Below, piece by piece: positions 18,901 through 26,622 of a stretch of 64,000 nucleotides of DNA. The stretch is from the NCBI GenBank assembly GCA_023411815.1, contig JAEYOJ010000141.1:1-64000 (forward strand). Direction: 5' to 3'. Origin of the DNA: Pseudomonadota bacterium. GTDB taxonomy: Bacteria; Desulfobacterota; Desulfovibrionia; Desulfovibrionales; Desulfovibrionaceae. The first letter of the stretch is position 1. The number at the start of each line of letters is the position of its first letter. A program made the position numbers and the translations under genes. The notes under the pieces were generated by a model. It made no database searches, had not been told where the DNA came from, and saw only the letters and a list, made by a program, of their open reading frames with translations.

Positions 18901-19155
18901 TACTTTGGCCCATATATGAGGTTGCCAGAACTTTATACGTCATGGATAAGCTATCATCTTGTCTGCATGGTTGGCTGCAAGATGGATGAGCCTGGCAGTA
19001 GATATGTCTAACGGAGTATGACATGCCGACCATGGCCGGCAGCAAGTGCATCATGCTGGTGCTCGCTTTGCGAGCCCAAAGTTGGCACCTGTTTCAATTT
19101 AGCCCTACCAAAACGCTGCCAAGCTGTCCAGTCGGTGGTTGTACAGAGAGGCAAT

Positions 19156-19515
19156 TCAGTTTTCCATGAGTCGCTTTCGTAAAGGAAGGAGGTCGTCACA
19201 GCGTGCCGCACCTGCCGCTCTGGCTTCGGAAGCGAAGAATTCCTCCAGTCTTTCGAATTCCTTCTGCTCATGATAATCAGCTATCCTGACCTTCGACGCA
19301 TTGCATTCGCTAGGGCAGAGCAGATCTTCATGGTTAAAGACGATTTCACTGGGAAATTGTAGGATCTCCACGTTGAACTGGCGGCCGCAGGCCGGGCAGC
19401 ACACGAGCAAGGAACGTTCCTCGGTAGTGGAATTACCCGTGTTTTGCGGAACGGGTCGCAGATCAAAAAAGACAAGGAATTTTAGTAAGTCGTCGAGCAA
19501 CATAAGGCTAGCCAT
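19156..19515 (-). CDS. Small putative zinc-ribbon protein
   Basis: A 119-residue frame with two Cys pairs: CCPACG near residue 39 and LCPSEC near 67, about 25 residues apart, as in a zinc ribbon; the C-terminal third is charged and helical (EQKEFERLEEFFASEA). I do not recognise the family. The ATG at 19515 is preceded by GGAGG only 4 bases away; an ATG at 19503 is also possible. The frame stands alone, with 255 empty bases between it and the 126-residue gene. Could be a chance frame, but the paired cysteines and helical tail argue for a gene. Confidence 0.45.
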   Translation of the reverse strand: MASLMLLDDLLKFLVFFDLRPVPQNTGNSTTEERSLLVCCPACGRQFNVEILQFPSEIVFNHEDLLCPSECNASKVRIADYHEQKEFERLEEFFASEARAAGAARCDDLLPLRKRLMEN

Positions 19516-20026
19516 GGCCCCTCCAGGCTGTGAAACGTCCGCCAATCATGGAATCGGCGGCAGCTTTACACAATCCATGCCAAGTCCTGGCTGGATAAGC
19601 CTGCGCAGATAACCTGCTGAGGCCTTTGCGATTCAAAGCGCAAGGCACGCTTGGTATTGCCTTGCGGTCCCGCTCTCTCTTTGATCGGTGTCCACGTTCA
19701 GTCTATTGGTTGGGGAATCCAAGTGCAAAAAAGGTCGGAGACCTTGGGCAGTCCTGGTCGGTCGCTGTTCAGCCGTCACTGGCGAGCTCAAGGCGTCTCA
19801 TGAGGAGCGCGCGGCTAGGCCCCCCTCCAGTCATCCGATTTCGACCAAATGGCCTGCGGAATGGAGCTGCTTATCATCAAATCGTTCACAAATGGGTGCG
19901 GGAAGGCAAGGATGCCAGTGTTCAAACCCAGTGAACACTTTTCAAAATTATGGGCGAACGCGGGTTTCTCGCCAGCAGAGGGGAAAGGGTGAAATCGAGG
20001 GCGGACACCGCCAAGAGGCTGGAAAG
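19516..20026. other. Gene-poor stretch with no supportable gene
   Basis: Frames on both strands here lack ribosome binding sites, domain motifs or normal codon use. Just downstream of tRNA-Ser, on the minus strand, a short hairpin at 20000-20012 (GGCGG and CCGCC arms) may help end the tRNA transcript, but no T-run follows closely. The region could hold decayed coding sequence; I could not reconstruct any. Confidence 0.5.
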
Positions 20027-20116
20027 TGGCGGAGGGAGAGGGATTTGAACCCCCGGACGGGTTACCCCGTCAGCGGTTTTCAAGACCGCCGCCTTAAACC
20101 ACTCGGCCATCCCTCC
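20027..20116 (-). tRNA. tRNA-Ser (anticodon UGA)
   Basis: A 90-base class II tRNA with encoded CCA. The acceptor stem is GGAGGGA at the 5' end (20110-20116) with TCCCTCC at 20031-20037, discriminator G, then CCA (20027-20029). The anticodon loop reads CTTGAAA, giving UGA. The T arm GGTTCAAATCC is standard. The extended variable arm (GACGGGG...CCCCGTC) confirms a serine tRNA. Confidence 0.97.
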
Positions 20117-20126
20117 ATATCATTTC

Positions 20127-20155
20127 AACATAACAGGAAAAGAGAAGGTCTTCAA
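20127..20155 (-). promoter_or_regulatory. Promoter of tRNA-Ser
   Basis: On the minus strand, TTGAAG (20150-20155) and TATGTT (20127-20132) with a 17-base spacer, 10 bases from the tRNA 5' end, so the primary transcript would carry only a few extra 5' bases. Confidence 0.65.
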
Positions 20156-20270
20156 CTATGCCATTAGTGCAGACCTGAGAGGATGTCGTAAATGCATGCT
20201 GCTTCCGATTATATTACAGCAGAATAGACTGTGTGATGAGTCTTTCTCCTACCCCGGTCGGCTGCTAGGC

Positions 20271-21380
20271 TCACCAGCTTTCCTGTGCATGCCGCGTCAG
20301 GAAAGCCTGAAAACCTTGGCGAAATTGTTCCGGAGAAAACCTGCTGGCGTGCTTGGCTATGGTATCCGGGTCGAAGCGAGACTCTTGTTGCTCGAAAGCC
20401 TGGATGCACGTTGCCAGACTTTCAGCGTCCTGATGCTGAAAGAAGAGGCCGCTGACGCCGTCCGTCACGGTTTCCAATGCGCCGCCGCGGGCGTATGCCA
20501 GGACTGGAGCACCATTGGCCATGGCTTCTACAGGCACCAGGCCGAAGTCTTCTTCTCCAGGGAAGAGCAGGGCTCTGCAGCTCGAATAGTGCTCGTGGAG
20601 CACCTCGTCGGGTTGCCGCCCTAGGAATTGGATATTCTTGTCGGCCTTTTTCTCGAGCAGCTTGCGGCATTCTCCATCACCGATGACAACCAGTCGTCTG
20701 CCAAGACGGACGCAGGCCTCCACGGCCAGATCGGCCCGCTTGTAGTCCACGAGCTGGCCAACGAACAGGTAGTAGTCATCCCGTCTTTTGCTGGCAGAGC
20801 AGGAGGAAAGGTCCACAGGCGGATGTAGCACCGTGCATTCGCGCCTGTAATGCTTGCGCACCCTGCGGGCTACGTGCTCGGAGTTGGCCGCGAAGCCATC
20901 CACGCGCGCGGCAGAAGCGATGTCCCACAATCGCAGATAATGGGCCAATGGCACCATGAGCGCGGCGGTCAGCCGACCGGCAGAGCGCCGGTAATCGTGG
21001 TACATGTCCCACAAGTAGCGCATGGGGGTGTGGCAGTAGCAAAGATGCAGCGTGTCCGGAGCGGTCAGAACTCCCTTGGCCGGGCCGGACTCGCTGCTGA
21101 CAACCAGATCGTACTCACGCAAGTCGAGCTGTTCCAGGGCCAGGGGCATCAGAGGCAGGTAATGCTTGTACATGCGCCGGGAACGAGGCAGCCGCTGGAT
21201 GAACGTCGTGCGGACCGTATGGCGCCGAATGGTATCCGATACCTCTTCCGGGTCGTAGACATGCGTGTAGATGTCGGCTTGGGGGAACATTTCGCAAAGG
21301 GCTTCCAGAACCTTTTCCCCTCCACGCATGCCCACAAGCCAATAGTGGATGATGGCGACTCGCTCAAAAGACGGTGTCAT
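20271..21380 (-). CDS. Glycosyltransferase family 4 protein
   Basis: A 369-residue GT-B glycosyltransferase. The N-terminus VAIIHYWLVGMRGGEKVLEAL is the acceptor-side glycine-rich loop of GT4 enzymes, similar to mannosyltransferases of polysaccharide loci. The donor-side domain contains YYLFVGQLVDYKRADLAVEA and the E-x7-E motif EDFGLVPVEAMANG. The donor sugar cannot be told from sequence. The start at 21380 is preferred to an ATG 27 bases upstream because AGGA lies 6 bases before it. It follows the HD-domain gene by 26 bases on the same strand, which is an unusual pairing; no other glycan genes are adjacent. Confidence 0.88.
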   Translation of the reverse strand: MTPSFERVAIIHYWLVGMRGGEKVLEALCEMFPQADIYTHVYDPEEVSDTIRRHTVRTTFIQRLPRSRRMYKHYLPLMPLALEQLDLREYDLVVSSESGPAKGVLTAPDTLHLCYCHTPMRYLWDMYHDYRRSAGRLTAALMVPLAHYLRLWDIASAARVDGFAANSEHVARRVRKHYRRECTVLHPPVDLSSCSASKRRDDYYLFVGQLVDYKRADLAVEACVRLGRRLVVIGDGECRKLLEKKADKNIQFLGRQPDEVLHEHYSSCRALLFPGEEDFGLVPVEAMANGAPVLAYARGGALETVTDGVSGLFFQHQDAESLATCIQAFEQQESRFDPDTIAKHASRFSPEQFRQGFQAFLTRHAQESW

Positions 21381-21406
21381 GGAAATCCTGGTCGGTTTAG
21401 GCGGCA

Positions 21407-22606
21407 TCAGAAGGCTGCGTAGATCCTGCCTACATTGATTCCCGCGATGGTCTTGCCGGCATATTTCTCGCCGATGCGCAGGCCCTTGTCGATGGATTCG
21501 GAACGAATGCCGTACTGGGCGGACATGTAGGCCTCCAGGAAGGCCGAGAGGTGGTCGGCCACACGCACCAGTTCGCCGTCATAGGGGTCGAATTCGTCAG
21601 AGTTGAAAGAATTGCCAATCTCCGCGCTGCTGACCTTGAGCAGTGTGCGTCCTCCATCCTGGGTTCGGCGTATCTTGCTGTCGAACTCGTCCTGAATGAG
21701 ATAGGTGAGTTCAGGTTTCCATGCCGGGGGAAGGAGGCCAAAGATTTCCCGTTCGGCCAGCTGCTTCTCTATGGTTGCTATGACATCGGGCAACCGATCC
21801 ACGGAGCTTTTTACCGGTGAGATGATATCGCGCGTGACCGCCTCGGGCAGGTCGTGCAGCAGACCGCCGAAAAAGTTGTTGTAGCTGCGCCGCGCGCATG
21901 CGCCGATCTCGCGGGAAAAGAACCAGGATAGGCAGGCTACGAGCATCATATGTCCCAGCACGGAAGTGCGCGGGATGCGCTGAGTTTGCCCCCAGCGTAT
22001 CTGGAAACGGAGCTGTCCGCAGAGATCGATGAAGTCGGCCAGGGGATGATCGGTGACCAGCTTGCGCATGCCCGCGAGATCCAAAAAGGGTTCCAGACGG
22101 TTCATGAGCGAAGTGTGGATCTCCTCGATCTGGTATCCATGAGGATTGGCGTGGCGGATTATGCGGAACTCCCAGAACGTGGCGTACAAATGCGCCGCGT
22201 CGAGCACCAGCCGGGTATGCGCATCGAGATAGTCTGCATCCATCAGATAAGACCGGAACTCCTTGCGGATGGCCTGATCTTCCAGGTGCGCCTCCATCTG
22301 ACGACAAACCCATTCGTTGAGTTCGCGAAATACATCCGGGTGTTCCTCGCGAATCCGGTTGTAGATCGGAGATTTGATGTCCGATATGACGATGCGGCGC
22401 ATGAGTTCGAAGATGCCGCCGTTAATCAGCCGCTCCCAGTTCATCACGCGTCCGGCATCCTCTTCGCAACGACCAAGACACCAGGCGATAATCATCTTGT
22501 GGGCGGTCTTGTCCATCTCCACCAGTTCCACAGGCCGAATTTTTTCATTCCAGCGCTGGATGGAAAAGGCGTCGAACAGCCGAATGGCCAGTGATTTATC
22601 GAGCAT
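21407..22606 (-). CDS. HD-domain phosphohydrolase-like protein
   Basis: A 399-residue protein whose C-terminal half contains an HD metal site: LGHMML, then FFGGLLHDLPEAVTRD (the HD pair) and a later Asp in ELVRVADHLSAF. This spacing resembles YfbR-type HD nucleotidases. The N-terminal 180 residues are helical and not recognised. Substrate is unknown. The ATG at 22606 is chosen because AGGT stands 7 bases upstream; a longer frame to 22642 would run through a terminator-like hairpin. It sits upstream of the glycosyltransferase, probably in one transcript. Confidence 0.8.
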   Translation of the reverse strand: MLDKSLAIRLFDAFSIQRWNEKIRPVELVEMDKTAHKMIIAWCLGRCEEDAGRVMNWERLINGGIFELMRRIVISDIKSPIYNRIREEHPDVFRELNEWVCRQMEAHLEDQAIRKEFRSYLMDADYLDAHTRLVLDAAHLYATFWEFRIIRHANPHGYQIEEIHTSLMNRLEPFLDLAGMRKLVTDHPLADFIDLCGQLRFQIRWGQTQRIPRTSVLGHMMLVACLSWFFSREIGACARRSYNNFFGGLLHDLPEAVTRDIISPVKSSVDRLPDVIATIEKQLAEREIFGLLPPAWKPELTYLIQDEFDSKIRRTQDGGRTLLKVSSAEIGNSFNSDEFDPYDGELVRVADHLSAFLEAYMSAQYGIRSESIDKGLRIGEKYAGKTIAGINVGRIYAAF

Positions 22607-22620
22607 GGAGTACCTGTGGT

Positions 22621-22664
22621 TGTAAAAACGGCTATTCCGCAACTGCGTTGCGCACTATAGCCGT
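22621..22664 (-). terminator. Terminator or attenuator directly before the HD gene
   Basis: On the minus strand an ACGGCTAT/ATAGCCGT stem (22657-22664 with 22628-22635) encloses an inner GCAAC/GTTGC hairpin and is followed by a five-T run (22623-22628 on the complement). It lies 186 bases past the selenium-cluster kinase and about 20 bases before the HD start codon. Confidence 0.7.
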
Positions 22665-22849
22665 CTCCCCCGCGATGCACAATCACACGGCGCTCGCGAC
22701 TCGACATTTGGATGCAGGACGTGGAGCCTGATGGAAATCGCTTTACAGGACAGCATGGTGCGTGGCTGGCAGGCCGTGCAATGGTTCTAATTGCCAGACC
22801 TGCGCACCAGCCGAATCATCCAGAATGGTTCGACGGCAGAAACTGTTTG

Positions 22850-23707
22850 CTATTCCAACGAAGCTGCAAGGGCTTGAGGCAGGTAAGGCATCAGGTCAGC
22901 AATGGAAAAGGCGGGCGTGGGCGAGGCGAGGGAACCCAGTAGCCTGTTTGCCTTCGCGGCGATGGCGCATGCCTTGGCAATGGAGTAATCAGCGGAAAGC
23001 AGAGCGCTCACCAAGCCGGTCACCGTATCACCAGTGCCTCCGATAGGCTCCATGGCTGGTACGCTGGGCTCGGAAACAACTGCCAGCAGCCTTCCTCCCT
23101 CGACTACATGATCCACGCAGCCTTTGATCAGGAGATGTCTCGCGGCATTTTCCGCTGCATAGGCCCGCTCAACAAGCTCGGGGATGCGCTCTTCCTCTTG
23201 CAGAAGAAAACCGCGCGTATAAAACGGGTGTGGTGCCTTTTCATCGGCAAGGAAGGCCATTTCCCCGGCATCTGGGGTGAACAGATCATAGCTTGAGGCA
23301 AATCCGCTCATCTTCGCCACGTACATGAACCCCGCGTCGGCGACGAGCAAGGGCCGAGGTGTCCGCTCTTCCAGCTTCCAAAGGATCTTGTTGTGCCATT
23401 CGACATCCGGCTGCAGGTAATGGAATGTCACTCCCTTGATATCCATCTCAGGGATGGACTCCACCAGCTTGGCGTAAACCTGGCGGCTGCCCTGCCCGCG
23501 GCCGGTGTCTCCGGCCAGCAAGGCCAGGGGCGCCTCAATGCCCAGCACCCTGGACGCGATGCACGCCGTCGCCAGCAGCGCTGGCGTGCCACGGGCAACC
23601 GGAATGGAATGCCCGTCCACCTGGAGGCCTTTCCCGTCGTAAACACAAGGCCCAAACGCCAGGGGGAATTCCTCGCGCGGAACAGTGCCGACGATTAGCC
23701 AGGACAT
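22850..23707 (-). CDS. NnrD-like ribokinase-superfamily protein of the selenium cluster
   Basis: A 285-residue single-domain relative of NAD(P)HX dehydratase and ribokinase-like sugar kinases. Matching segments are FTPDAGEMAFLAD, HLLIKGCVDHVVEGG and the anion-hole motif GGTGDTVTGLVSALLS near residue 226. In NnrD the corresponding parts read TPHPGE, VLKG and GSGD. The true nnr gene is present at 1721, so this copy probably has another substrate. The start ATG overlaps the end of the DUF3343 gene by 13 bases, which ties it to the YedE-TusA-DUF3343 run. Its role in selenium or sulfur metabolism is inferred only from position. Confidence 0.75.
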   Translation of the reverse strand: MSWLIVGTVPREEFPLAFGPCVYDGKGLQVDGHSIPVARGTPALLATACIASRVLGIEAPLALLAGDTGRGQGSRQVYAKLVESIPEMDIKGVTFHYLQPDVEWHNKILWKLEERTPRPLLVADAGFMYVAKMSGFASSYDLFTPDAGEMAFLADEKAPHPFYTRGFLLQEEERIPELVERAYAAENAARHLLIKGCVDHVVEGGRLLAVVSEPSVPAMEPIGGTGDTVTGLVSALLSADYSIAKACAIAAKANRLLGSLASPTPAFSIADLMPYLPQALAASLE

Positions 23708-24258
23708 CGCGAGCGCGCTTCGTCAAACGCGAGTTGCAAGGCATAGCCACAGAGGGTGTGTCCCAACGAGAGCGGCTCCGGCGCCTCGCTCAGGCTGCGT
23801 CCCACGAGGCACTCGGCCAGGTAGGGCACGTCGGGGCAGCCACCGCCGGAGATGTTGACGATGATGCGCGTGCTTTTTTCCACGGTTATTTTCATGTTCG
23901 CCGCCCGGACCATGAGCCAGTCCCCGAAGTCCTTGATATGGAAAAGAGAGACGGGTTCGAGCAGCACATCCTGCACCGGCACGGTCTGAATGGGCTTGAG
24001 ACGTGCAGCCGCAAGGGCTTGCCGTGCCGCGGGCTCCAGGATGAGCGGAAACTCGATGACGAGATCGCATCCGGTGCGCAATGCAGGCGGCGGACCTTTG
24101 ACCTGCGCATCCAGCCCCGCGGACTTGAGCGCGGCTTCGGCGCGGATCACTTCGCTCGTGTCATGGAAAACGAGAATGCCCCGCGCGGAAACACCATTTC
24201 CCGCGCGGGGATGCTTGCCAAATCTTCCAAGAAAGCGACCAATGAGTCCCGACTTCAT
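23695..24258 (-). CDS. DUF3343-domain protein with extra C-terminal domain
   Basis: A 187-residue protein. Residues about 27-95 (ILVFHDTSEVIRAEAALKSAG onward) match the DUF3343 putative Se/S-carrier fold. The second half is separate and unrecognised: it contains KITVEKSTRIIVNISGG, GGGCPDVPYLAECLVG and ends in a helical segment with a further Cys. Three cysteines in this half (GGCPD, AECLV and TLCGY) could carry sulfur or selenium. The ATG shares one base with the TusA-like stop (TAATG), a sign of tight coupling. In many bacteria TusA-like and DsrE-like carriers are fused as YedF; here the carriers are separate genes. Confidence 0.75.
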   Translation of the reverse strand: MKSGLIGRFLGRFGKHPRAGNGVSARGILVFHDTSEVIRAEAALKSAGLDAQVKGPPPALRTGCDLVIEFPLILEPAARQALAAARLKPIQTVPVQDVLLEPVSLFHIKDFGDWLMVRAANMKITVEKSTRIIVNISGGGCPDVPYLAECLVGRSLSEAPEPLSLGHTLCGYALQLAFDEARSRCPG

Positions 24259-24473
24259 TATTTCTTGATGCTGACGATGAAATCTTCGCCTTGCATTTCC
24301 GATTTAAGCACGCGCCAGCCTTGGCTCGATGCGGCACGAATAACGTTTTCCCGGCTGGCTTCATTGTCCACCAGGATGTCCAGCTCGCCTGAGCTCAATT
24401 CCTTGATTCTGCTGATGGTCAACAGCACCGGCTGCGGGCAAGACAATCCACGGGCATCGATAGTTGCGGCCAT
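24258..24473 (-). CDS. TusA/SirA-family sulfur (or selenium) carrier
   Basis: A 71-residue TusA-like protein. It starts MAATIDARGLSCPQPVLLT, with the family CPxP motif (CPQP) whose Cys carries a persulfide in TusA, and ends with the typical strand WRVLKSEMQGEDFIVSIKK. A strong AAGGAGG ribosome binding site precedes ATG 24473. It stands 12 bases after yedE. With YedE and DUF3343 neighbours it resembles the N-terminal half of selenium-metabolism protein YedF rather than the tRNA thiolation TusA. Confidence 0.9.
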   Translation of the reverse strand: MAATIDARGLSCPQPVLLTISRIKELSSGELDILVDNEASRENVIRAASSQGWRVLKSEMQGEDFIVSIKK

Positions 24474-24485
24474 GGTCGAACCTCC

Positions 24486-25595
24486 TTATGCCATGCGCTG
24501 GCGGTTGGCAAATCCGATATACAGGCACACGGCCAGGGATACGGCCACGGCGGCGATGCCGTGCGGGCCGATGCCAGCGGGACCGCTCGCCAAGCCGAAG
24601 TTGTGGGCCACGGCCGCGCCGGCGAACATTCCGAGCACGAAGACACCAGCATCGCTGTCGCCTTCGCCCGCCATGAACAACTGTCGGCCGGGGCAGCCAC
24701 CGGCAAGGGCAAAGGCTAGGCCCGCCACGAGCATTCCGGCGAAGTTCCACAAGCCTTGAGTATGCGCGATGGGCTGGCCTTTAAATCCAGGATTGAATTG
24801 GCCCAGCAGCAGATTGGCGCCAAAGGCCACGACCAGGAGAGCCAGAACGCCAGCCAGCAGATGGGTATGCCGGAACAACAGGGTGTCGCGTATAGCGCCC
24901 ATGGTGCAGAAACGGCTGCGCTGAGCAAGGTAACCGATAAGCAAACCGGCTCCCAAGGATATCACCACTGGGGCATAAGCCGCGCCTGGTCCCTTGGTGG
25001 AGTAGAAGAGCACACCGCTCTGGTCCGCGTCGGCGATAGGCGGATAGAGCAGACGTAATCCAAGCAAGCCAAGCATGATCAGGGGCAGCATGAGTCCGGT
25101 GGCAGTGCTCTGTCGATTGCTGCGGCCCAGGGAATAGCCTTGCTTGAAGAACAAGGTGCCTGCTCCTACGCCGACTACCAGTCCGGCAATGCCGAGCAGG
25201 GCGTTGCCGTCGCCGCCTGCAAGGCGCAGGATGGCGCGCCAGGGGCAACCCAGAAAGACGAGAGCGCCGATCATGGCCGCCATGCCCAAAATGAACCGGG
25301 TCATGGGCGCGGAGCCACCACGTGACTTGAATTCACGGGAGAACAGTGCCGCGGCAAACGAGCCGAGCACGAACGCCATGATCTCCGGGCGCATGTACTG
25401 GACAACCGCTGCCCGATGCAGCCCGATGGCGCCGGCGATGTCGCGCTCCATGCAGGCGACGCATACACCCATATTGGCCGGGTTGCCGAAGTGCTGCAGG
25501 AGGGGAGCGAGCACGCCGATGACTGCGCCCACGAATACAATGCCTGGAAGACTGGCGAAGAAATTTTTTCGAGCGCCGCTAATAGCTTGGGACAT
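24486..25595 (-). CDS. yedE: YedE-family putative selenium/sulfur transporter
   Basis: A 369-residue inner-membrane protein with about ten hydrophobic helices. Motifs of the YeeE/YedE family are seen twice: RSRFCTMGAIRDTLLF in the middle and GGCPGRQLFMAGEGDSD toward the end, plus GCPWRAILRLAGGDGN; YeeE relatives import thiosulfate. The YedE branch with TusA/YedF neighbours is associated with selenium metabolism. ATG 25595 has GGAGG 8 bases upstream. It heads the tight four-gene run; a small Cys-rich gene lies 81 bases further upstream. Confidence 0.9.
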   Translation of the reverse strand: MSQAISGARKNFFASLPGIVFVGAVIGVLAPLLQHFGNPANMGVCVACMERDIAGAIGLHRAAVVQYMRPEIMAFVLGSFAAALFSREFKSRGGSAPMTRFILGMAAMIGALVFLGCPWRAILRLAGGDGNALLGIAGLVVGVGAGTLFFKQGYSLGRSNRQSTATGLMLPLIMLGLLGLRLLYPPIADADQSGVLFYSTKGPGAAYAPVVISLGAGLLIGYLAQRSRFCTMGAIRDTLLFRHTHLLAGVLALLVVAFGANLLLGQFNPGFKGQPIAHTQGLWNFAGMLVAGLAFALAGGCPGRQLFMAGEGDSDAGVFVLGMFAGAAVAHNFGLASGPAGIGPHGIAAVAVSLAVCLYIGFANRQRMA

Positions 25596-25676
25596 GAGCA
25601 AACCTCCGACTCATATGTGCATCAAGAACAAGCCTGCCAGTGCAACGCACCCTCACAATGTCTCGATTGCCGAACC

Positions 25677-25895
25677 TCACTCTTCATCACATGACCCGCG
25701 GCTGCAGAGTGGACAGGCCAGTTCGTCCGGCCGGAAGGCACTCTGTCGACCGCATTGCGTGCAGATCGCCGACACTGTTCCATCGAGCGTCTTGTTTCCT
25801 TCGACATCCTGGATAACGCTTGTACAGCCTTCCAAATGCCAAAGAGACGTTTTGAACAGCGCACTGCAAAAGCGACAATGAAAAAGAAGCTGCAT
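25677..25895 (-). CDS. Small cysteine-rich (zinc-ribbon-like) protein
   Basis: A 72-residue frame with three CxxC-type pairs: CRFC at 7-10, CTQCG near 45 and CPLC near 60, followed by another Cys. This looks like a rubredoxin- or zinc-ribbon-like metal site. No strong ribosome binding site is visible before ATG 25895, so the call is uncertain. It lies on the same strand 81 bases before yedE, and a Cys-rich partner would fit a selenium/sulfur pathway, but that is inference from position. Confidence 0.5.
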   Translation of the reverse strand: MQLLFHCRFCSALFKTSLWHLEGCTSVIQDVEGNKTLDGTVSAICTQCGRQSAFRPDELACPLCSRGSCDEE

Positions 25896-26362
25896 TTCGA
25901 TTAAGCCGAGAAATTATGGAATAAGCTGGCGATGAGTACGCCAATGCCGAATGCGCTGTCTAATTCATAGTTGCTATTCAATTGCGGATAATCCATCGGT
26001 TTCTTTGATTGAACTCGGCCGGGATTCGCCGGCCATACGTCTAGTTTCAAGCCGTAGAGGAAATGGGCGAGGCCAGTGGAGGTCTTTGTCCGCAGGGTGG
26101 CAGGGCCAAGTGAGTTGAGATTCTGGACGGGAGGTCTGACCATGGCTGAATTGCGCGATTTTCTGAACAGCATGCCAGGCTGATCGATCAGACGGACCAA
26201 CGCGGTTCGGGGCAACCTTTTCTGCCTTGACACGAGGTTGCACAGGACATACATGTTCTCCCGGTGCAAAATGGGATTCGTGATCGGCTGAACTTCGGAC
26301 CTGAATGTCTTGAAATGTTCGATTTCAGCAAATCCTGAGTATTCCGGACTTGCAGTCCGGCC
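25896..26362. other. Intergenic stretch before the SRP RNA
   Basis: No gene I can support. A minus-strand frame of about 117 residues (starting MYVLCNLVSRQ) crosses it but has no ribosome binding site, no recognised motif and Asn/Ser-rich composition. The promoter of the SRP RNA should be near 26310-26350; TTGAAA at 26310 is a possible -35 but no good -10 follows at proper spacing. Confidence 0.4.
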
Positions 26363-26452
26363 GGGGGAGCCAGGCGGCAGGGGCGCTGCCAACTCCGCCA
26401 GGCCCGAAAGGGAGCAACGGTAACAGTCGTTCCTGGGTGCCTGGTTTCCCTA
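26363..26452 (+). ncRNA. ffs: Signal recognition particle RNA (4.5S type)
   Basis: Small bacterial SRP RNA. The conserved Ffh-binding core is clear: GCCAGGCCCGAAAGGGAGCA then ACGGTAACAG, matching the 4.5S core (CAGGTCCGGAAGGAAGCAGC in E. coli). The flanks form a long hairpin: GGGGGAGCCAGGC at the 5' side pairs with GCCTGGTTTCCC at the 3' side. Ends are estimated from this pairing, good to a few bases. A strong terminator follows at once. Confidence 0.93.
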
Positions 26453-26454
26453 GG

Positions 26455-26483
26455 GGGCGCGATCGAAAGATCGCGCCCTTTTT
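26455..26483 (+). terminator. Terminator of the SRP RNA
   Basis: Ten-base perfect stem (26455-26464 with 26469-26478), GAAA tetraloop, five T residues. Confidence 0.92.
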
Positions 26484-26622
26484 GTTTTGATACGCCGTAT
26501 TCGCCACGCTGGTGGCGTCAAAGGAGCGGTATAGTAGGTTTTTCCGGTTCGACTGGAGACAGAGCAACTGGCGGTCAGGCAAGGCGAAAAAACAAAGCGT
26601 GGTTTCCTCGCCATTGAAAGCT

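Noticed and set aside
25901..26253. Minus-strand frame of about 117 residues between the small Cys-rich gene and the SRP RNA
   Set aside because: No ribosome binding site, no motif, Asn/Ser-rich sequence, and its longer form starts inside the SRP RNA.
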